DNA of 64,000 bases from contig JAPMXV010000009.1 of the NCBI GenBank assembly GCA_026936335.1, forward strand, positions 124,001 to 188,000. Direction: 5' to 3'. Positions 58,099 through 64,000 of the stretch are shown here, in pieces (the stretch's first letter is position 1; the number at the start of each line of letters is the position of its first letter). The DNA is from Mantamonas sphyraenae. Lineage: Eukaryota > CRuMs > Mantamonadidae. Made by a program: the position numbers and the translations under genes. The notes below the pieces were generated by a model. The model was not told the origin of the DNA. It ran no database searches and saw nothing but the letters and a program-made list of their open reading frames with translations.

Positions 58099-59458
58099 CA
58101 ACAACAGCAACAGCAACGTGATCGATATCCGTCGGGTGGTGGTTGACGCACAGCGATCCCCGGAGGATCTTGTGAAGCTGCACAGCCTTGCAGGCAAGAT
58201 CATTGGGCTGGAAGCCAAGTTGCTGGTGTCGACGAAAGAGAAATGGCGGAGGCAGCCTTTGGCGGAGTTGGAAGACAACTTGTCGTACTCTCAAATTTCG
58301 AGCAAATCATCCAGTAGGTCTCGCAATAGTGGGTCAATACGGAGTGGAAATAGTTCCTCTGCGAACGGTTGGACAGAATCTGGATCAGGTGACGGGTCAG
58401 CGAACAATTCGGACGGAGCAGGCTCTGGTGGTTTGTTCGGGTTGTCTTCAGGAGGGAACAAAGAGTACGAGAGGGTGAGCGCCCTTGTACAAAACAGCAA
58501 CGCGAGGTGGAAGGAGGAAATCACGGAGATCCAGCCGTTGAAGGCGAGGCAGAGGTCCCATCGTCGTGACAAGGTTTTCTGGGCCATCTGGCGGCCGCGT
58601 GAGGAAGGCATGGCTAAGCGGGAGGTGGTGTTGAAGCTACTGGATCTTTACACAAGTGAAGGGCGCACAGAGCTGCGATGGCACCGGTTCATGCAGGCCC
58701 AAGACGAGAAGGTGGGGCGGGGAGTGTGGGCGCCGTCCCTTCTGCGTGCAGAGGGAATCGTGGAGGAAGAGGAGTGGGCTGTGCTGATTTCACCGTACAT
58801 GGAACCGATGAAGCAGGAGTGGGAGCGGGGCATGTGGTGGTCGGGAGAGCGTCTGGAAGCAGTGGTGCGTGAGATGCACTCTGTGATGCTGGAGCTATGG
58901 CGGGAAGGGCTTTGCCACAGGGACATCAAGCCATCTAACCTGGTGTTCACGCGGGAGAAGTCAGTGCGTGTGATTGACACGGAGATGATGGTGGGGATGT
59001 GGGAGCGTGTGGAAGGGGGTCAGCGGATGCACAGCAGTTGCGGAACGCGCGGTTTCATGGCACCGGAGGTTGAGGAGCCGTGTGAGGATGGGTACACGCG
59101 TGCGTGTGACTTGTATTCGTGGGGACAGACGATGCTGGAAGTGGCTGAGGCCAGCGGTCAGGGCAAGACGAGTGCGGGCTTGTGGGTTTGGGAGCTGGTG
59201 GGCAGCCTTGGTCTGACCCTGGAGGATCCGAACGAACGCATCGAAGCGTTCACAGCTGCCACTGGCCTCCCGCTTGTGTGGGATGAGGAGATGTGTGCAC
59301 GCGACACGGCGTCGATGGAAAGCGAGGCGAGGACTGAGTCGCCTTCATCACCAACGTCGCCACCACACAAACCAGTCCAAGAGGAGCGCACGGCGCACAA
59401 AGTACACCCGATGAGTGTCTCGACGTCCACACGCTCGCCAGAGAGTGCTTTGGAGTGA
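56338..59458 (+). CDS. Coiled-coil protein with divergent kinase domain (intact copy)
   Basis: Two exons, 56338-57223 and 57279-59458, give 1,021 residues. A 55 nt GTAGGT-CACAG intron joins two frames that would otherwise look like separate genes. The N-terminal 290 residues are an Ala/Lys/Glu-rich coiled coil (AKMDVAKAELEVATAKVNV; KVERAEARVERAEA repeats). The middle is novel, with Ser/Asn homopolymers. The C-terminal third is kinase-like: REVVLKLLDL (possible ATP-binding Lys), LCHRDIKPSNLVF, VIDTEM in place of DFG, and GTRGFMAPEVEEP. No Gly-rich loop is visible and DFG is DTE, so catalysis is doubtful, though HRDIKPSN is complete. I do not recognise the family as a whole. Confidence 0.82.
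58056..58115. repeat. (AGC)n/(AAC)n Ser-Asn tract in kinase copy B
   Basis: AGC units followed by mixed AGC/AAC units encode poly-Ser then Ser-Asn. Unit number differs from the copy A tract. Confidence 0.85.
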
Positions 59459-59550
59459 GAATGAAGAACGCAACGTTGAAGCGCAATTCCCCCCAGCGAA
59501 AACGTGGGTTGTGTGTAACCGCATCTGATCCCGTTCCTTCCTGACACGTT

Positions 59551-59568
59551 CCCCCCCCCCCCCCCCCC
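59551..59568. repeat. Poly(C) homopolymer, 18 nt
   Basis: An uninterrupted run of 18 C bases lies between the end of duplication copy B and the ATG of the ARM-repeat gene, about 34 bp before that ATG. Its length may be unreliable in the assembly. Confidence 0.9.
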
Positions 59569-59601
59569 AAACCCCTCTCTCTCTCCCTGGTCCAGTCTCC
59601 C

Positions 59602-60565
59602 ATGAGCAGCAACAAGAGCCAGAGTGCAAAGATAGTGGAGAATCTGCTCTCGCGGGTCATCAACGATCCCATCAAGTACTTCTCCATGGTGCTCTACAAG
59701 GAGCAGAAGTACTACCTGTGTCTGTGCCGCCGCGATTTCTATCTGGTGCCTCCTACTCTTGACATTAAGGGTCAACCCCACCACAAGTACCTGCAAGTCG
59801 ACCACATCAAGGTCGACGACAATGATGTCACCCTCTTTGAGATTGTCCTCACCAGTGGCGTACGTGTGACTTGTCTCCCTTCCTCTCCTCCTGCCCGCCC
59901 TACCTTCGTCTTTGCATGGGGGCAACCGTGTGGCCGGCCTTGCAGACATGCCGCCGGCGCGCTCACTCTCCCCCCTTCTCCCTCCACACACATTCACAGG
60001 ACTCTGTCTTTGTCGAGACTCCCATCCGCGACATCGTCGTTGATGAGTTCAAGGTCTATTGGCGCACCAACCTTATGGATGGCTTTCAGCGTCGCACGGT
60101 ACGTGGTGGCGCGTGTGTGTTCCGTCAGCTCGTGGATTTCCTGATTTCCCTCCCTTTCTCACACTGGGGCCCTGTCCGTTTGACCACTCCACAGGTGCGC
60201 AAGTTCAAGATCGAAAGCGGCACGGTCAACATCCAGCGCAGCAAACCGCGCAAGATCGCCAACTTTTCCATGCCTCCCGAAGAGTACGTGTGCGAAGCAA
60301 CACCTGCGGAGGATGCAGCCCTGCCCCGCGTCTCTCTTGCACGCAACGCTCCCCCCCACACCATTCACCTGTTTGCCACGCCCACACTCACACGCACGTG
60401 ACCTCATGTGGGCTTTGCATACAACAGATACAAGAAGGAGGAACTGCGAGGCTATCTGTTTTGGCTGTACAAAAAGTACAAAGAGACGGTCGTGGACGAA
60501 GATGCGTTTGAAGATCCCACCACCAAAGAGTGGATCGCAGGTGAGTGTGCTTCCTCGTCCTGTGT

Positions 60566-60601
<36 letters not shown>

Positions 60602-62948
60602 TGTGTTCGTGCCCAGCGCTCACACTCAACACCACCCGCCCACACGCGCATGGTGTGCTTCGTTTTGTGCAGAGGACGACGAGGAGCCGAGCGACTACAC
60701 AAAGGAGCAGCGTGCACGATGGGAAGCCGAGGGTGACCGTGATGCGCTGGAGGCTGATCTGGACATGCACCGATGGCACACATTGGTGGAGGTTGCCGAC
60801 CCCACCCCGGTGGCACACCTCTCGCGTCGCGAAAAGATGGATCTGCGTCTGCTGGCCGAGCGCAGGGCACGTGACCTCGTTGTTGCCGGCAACGACTATG
60901 GCTTTGTGTATTCGGATGACTATCGCAAAAAGATGAATCTCACGGGCGACCCTGCCAGCTGGAAGTGCTACGCCGTGCACCTGAAGCAGATCTTTGTGCC
61001 CGAGGCACATGACGAATCGTCGTCGTCGTCGTCATCGTCATCGTCATCGTCCTCCTCCTCCTCATCTTCCTCGTCATCGTCCCACCATGGACTGAGCGAG
61101 AAGCCGCCGCTGCAGGTGCGTGACGTGGGTGTGATTGTGGCGCGTCGCAAGTACGTGCCTCCGTTTGGGGATGTGTCGCAGGACTTTTGCTTCACTCGCA
61201 TTGGCCCTCTGCGGGACGCACGCAAGCCTGTGGTGAAGTTTATGCAGCCGTTGGAACGGATGGTGGACTGCCTGGCACCCAAGAACCAGAATTACTTCTA
61301 CGACGACCTTGTGATCCAGTACAAGCTGGATGGACTGATGTGTGACGAAGAGTCGTTCACATGGTACCAGACACAGCTGCGCCTGGTGCCGGAGATCATC
61401 TTTGCCGTGCGTGCGTTCCTCAAGAGCATTGCCAACACGCTGGAGGAGGAGGGCATGGAGGACATCAGCAGCGAAGACTTGGAACCCGGCACCATTGTGT
61501 TTACCGATCCCTTTGCCGTGCGTGATGACATCAACGAGGGCGGTAGCAAGTCCGCGAACGAGGATGACGCAAACAAGGAGGCATGGCGACGCAAGGTGGC
61601 TCGCTACCTGGCCTTTTGCATCGACGGCGGCCTGCACTCTGAGCTCCGCTTCAACGACCTGGTGGGACTGCTGAACAAGGAGGAGGAGCCAGCGTCGAAG
61701 GAGGCGGTGAACATGGTGCACCGTCTGTTCAACTACTTCCTGTACCTGCGTCCCGGCGGTCCCATGCAGGAGTATGACGACACGGTGGAACTGTGGCCCA
61801 AGTTGCAAAAGGTGATCAAGCAGTGCCAGCTGACGACGCCGCGCGACCACTTTGCCTTCAACGAACGCGTGTGCATCCGCCTGATGGAGCTGGGCTACCT
61901 GCAGATGTACATGCGCACGTGCGAGGAACGGTACGAACAGATGCCCAAGGACGAAATCCCCGAGGAGTATCGGGACACGCGTTACGACTTTGTGGACTTT
62001 CTGCTGGCGCTGCTGAAGAAGCGGGATGCAAGCAACGAGCTGATCAGCGGATGCCTGGCGGAGGTGGCTCTGTTGTCGCAGAAGCCGAGCGAACACAACA
62101 ACCTGGTGGACAAGGGCACGGTGAACGTGCTGCTGCGCCTGCTGAAGGACGAGGTGAACAAGGAGGGGGACCGGGACGAGCTGAAGCTGCTGTCCGTGGG
62201 CAAGGCCCTTGTAAATATCTCTGCGGGCAACGCAGAGGCCAAGTCGGTGATCATTGCGCAGGACGCAACGGTGTTTATCCGCAAGTTGCTGAACTACAGC
62301 AACGAGGAGCTTGCACGCACCTACGCAGCGCTGATCAAAAACTGCACCAACACGCCCGAGCATCGCAAGAAGATTGCGGAACAGGGGGCCATCTCCGACC
62401 TGGTGGGTCTGCTCAAGACGACCTCCCTTCCCAGTGGCCGCTCGTCGGACCCGGTGATCATTGCGGCCGCGAGTGCACTGTGGAACCTGGCCACCACCGA
62501 GTCCAACGTGCGCTTCATTGTCATTGCCGACGGCCTCACACGCCTGGTGTCGCTGGTGCGGCGCAACAAGAACGAAGAGGTGCTGGCCAAGTGCTGCGGT
62601 GCCCTCATGGTGTTGTGCAAACCCAACAACAAGGAGGAGTTTCAGGAGTACAAGCTCAAGCGCTCCATTGGATGCCCCACGCCCCCTGGCGTGGTGGACG
62701 ACGAGTATCGCGAGGTGGAGGACACCGGTGTGGTGGGCACCCTGTGTGCCCTGTTGCGCAAGAGCAAGAACGTGACCCTGCTGCGCAACATTTGCGGTCT
62801 GTTTGCCTTTTTGTGCTCCGACCCAGACATTCAGAAGCTCATGAAGCAGAACCAGATTGCAGAGGGTCTCGAGTACTGCAAACGTGCGCGTGAGAAGCGC
62901 ATGGAGGCCTTTGTCGGCCAGATTGAGCTGCGTTTGGGTTTGGATTGA
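59602..62948 (+). CDS. ARM-repeat protein with uncharacterised N-terminal region
   Basis: Five exons (59602-59859, 60000-60098, 60195-60283, 60428-60540, 60673-62948) give 944 residues. The first three donors are GTACGT and the fourth GTGAGT. The first ~130 residues look like a small beta-rich fold, possibly PH-like (KYFSMVLYKEQKYYLCLCRR; VFVETPIRDIVVDEFKVYWR), then a charged helical part. A Ser homopolymer sits near 61017-61081. From about residue 600 there are armadillo-type repeats: LISGCLAEVALLSQKP, LLSVGKALVNISAGNAEAKS, IAAASALWNLATTESNVRFI and LLRNICGLFAFLCSDPDIQK. ARM repeats bind protein partners. No enzymatic motif is seen and I do not recognise the full architecture. Confidence 0.85.
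61017..61081. repeat. TCG/TCA/TCC poly-Ser tract
   Basis: An imperfect run of Ser codons encodes about 22 consecutive Ser residues in the ARM-repeat protein. Confidence 0.85.
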
Positions 62949-62997
62949 AAAATGGAATGCACCATCCAAGCCACTGCCTTTGTTTTCCTTCGTTGGC

Positions 62998-63953
62998 TCA
63001 CAACTTGGCCTGCATCCATGAGGAAAACTCGTCGGGTGAGGCAACGCCTTCACGTCCATCGTCGTCGTTGAGGGGTGGTCGGTCGAGTTCGTCCCAATGA
63101 TCGATGAGCCAGTATCGGAACCAGGCGACACAGTGACGCACCATGCGTGGGGTCACGCGATGACCGACGCCGTCGTATTCCACCAGCTGCAAACGGCGCT
63201 GGTCGCTGTAAAACACGCGTGCTGCGTCCATAAAGGTGAGGTTGCACACGGTGGGCACCAGGGTGTCCTCCTTGCCCGAGCAGATGAGCAGCGGCCGGTC
63301 TGCAAACGCACTGGCGTGGAAGATGGGATCGTGCTTGCGAATGAGTTGAAGCAGAGGCTGTGAGTAAGGCGCAAACGGAGGCTCGTCCACCTCTTCCAGG
63401 CCTCCGCCGCCGCTGGTGTTGTTGCCATTCGACGACGATGCAACCACACTGCTGTCGTTGCTCCCGCCTGTGCCCACACTGCCTGACTTGTCCTTGTCCT
63501 TGCCTGTGCCCTTGCCCCCCTTGTTCTTCTTCTTGGTACGTCTGCCGCCGCTGCCGCCGTTGTTCATCATCCGCTCCTGCTTGGCCGTCGCTTCCAGCTG
63601 CTTCTTCTCCAGCCTCCTGCGGAAATTGTACACGCGGATCTCCATCATGAGTTTGTAGTTGGCCGATCCGATGATGGGACAGGCGACGGCGACGCGCGAG
63701 TCCATGGCCATGCTGAGGAAGGCAATGTGGCCGCCCAGCGACACTCCCGTCACACCCACCCGCTCCAGAGACAGGTTGGGGAAGCGGCAGGGCAGAAAGT
63801 CCAGCACTGTGCTGATGTCCATTGCCGTACCCAGCTGCATGCTGTACATGTCACTCTCGTGCAGCGGGTTGCGGTTCCAACCGTGGTTTGCGCTGTGGGT
63901 TCCCGCGAAATCAAAGCAGCAGCAGCGTCCCGTGTTTTTTTGTGGTGGTGGGC
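62998..63953 (-). CDS. Alpha/beta hydrolase, 5' end outside window
   Basis: The visible exon runs from an apparent acceptor (tgaccag, 63955-63954) to the stop at 62998. Features of a serine hydrolase are visible: the nucleophile elbow GVTGVSLGGHIAF, a probable acid in LLICSGKEDTLVPTV, and the catalytic His in YDGVGHRVTPRMV. Upstream is NRNPLHESDMYSMQLGTAMD. A long basic Gly/Lys/Ser-rich insertion (KKKNKGGKGTGKDKDK) separates the elbow from the acid residue. The substrate is unknown; the pattern suggests a dienelactone- or peptidase-like hydrolase. The gene converges with the ARM-repeat gene, 49 bp away. The first exon or exons lie beyond the right edge. Confidence 0.75.
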
Positions 63954-64000
63954 CTGGTCAGCCTCGTTGCCAGACACCATTTTCCAGGTGAACGGGAGCA

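Larger units (their letters stand above)
56222..59480 (+). repeat. Segmental duplication, copy B
   Basis: About 3.26 kb matching 48988-52336, direct orientation, about 7.2 kb apart. It contains the intact version of the coiled-coil kinase gene with its own 5' flank. Nucleotide identity is very high over the kinase exon and lower in the coiled-coil exon. Confidence 0.95.

Noticed and set aside
48988-59480. Duplicated blocks as a transposable element
   Set aside because: No terminal inverted or long terminal repeats, target-site duplication, transposase or reverse transcriptase were seen, and the intron is retained. A simple segmental duplication fits better.
1-64000. tRNA or rRNA genes
   Set aside because: I looked for cloverleaf A/B-box-like stretches and rRNA cores in the short intergenic gaps and saw none; most gaps are too short. 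A tRNAscan or Infernal run would settle it.

Overview
This is a gene-dense stretch of a nuclear genome from a GC-rich, intron-bearing eukaryote, most likely a free-living, cilium-bearing unicellular protist. Spliceosomal introns occur throughout. The genes include a U5 snRNP protein (TXNL4A/Dim1), the ciliary transition-zone receptor meckelin (TMEM67), MCM8, an exosome subunit (EXOSC9), COQ6, an organellar-type asparaginyl-tRNA synthetase, a DOCK GEF and a Na+/Ca2+ exchanger. I could not fix the lineage from sequence alone. There are no plastid-type genes, and I saw no rRNA, tRNA or CRISPR array.

Layout, left to right: an uncharacterised partial gene (-, 1-702); zizimin-like DOCK (-); ankyrin protein (-); MCM8 (-); YOD1 deubiquitinase (+); double-RGS protein (+); RNF141-like RING protein (+); GLG1-like secretory protein (-); NCX exchanger (-); TXNL4A (+); TMEM67 (-); S-adenosylmethionine decarboxylase (+); SLC36/AVT amino-acid transporter (-); a HSP70-LRR-ankyrin-TKL kinase fusion (+); NST1-like protein (-); mitochondrial-type AsnRS (-); tandem ADF-H/coactosin protein (-); SOAT/DGAT1-type MBOAT acyltransferase (+); CID-domain protein (-); PIAS-type SUMO ligase (+); a 2,095-residue CLU-RCC1 fusion (-); a decayed coiled-coil kinase copy (+); EXOSC9 (-); COQ6 (-); the intact coiled-coil kinase copy (+); an ARM-repeat protein (+); and a partial alpha/beta hydrolase (-).

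Packing is extreme: about 27 genes in 64 kb, with intergenic gaps mostly of 40-220 bp. Several head-to-head pairs share 46-110 bp 5' flanks, and many genes are convergent. Introns are short (about 50-400 nt). GTACGT donors are unusually common, three introns are probably GC-AG, and CA-repeat tracts often run into the acceptor. Exon structures given here were derived by hand from frame, splice-site consensus and protein-family continuity. They are predictions, not transcript-supported models.

The most unusual content is the HSP70-to-kinase fusion (27562-31185), the CLU-RCC1 giant (42445-48870), and a ~3.3 kb segmental duplication (48988-52336 and 56222-59480). That duplication carries a novel-looking coiled-coil/pseudokinase-like gene; one copy is intact and the other is frameshifted.
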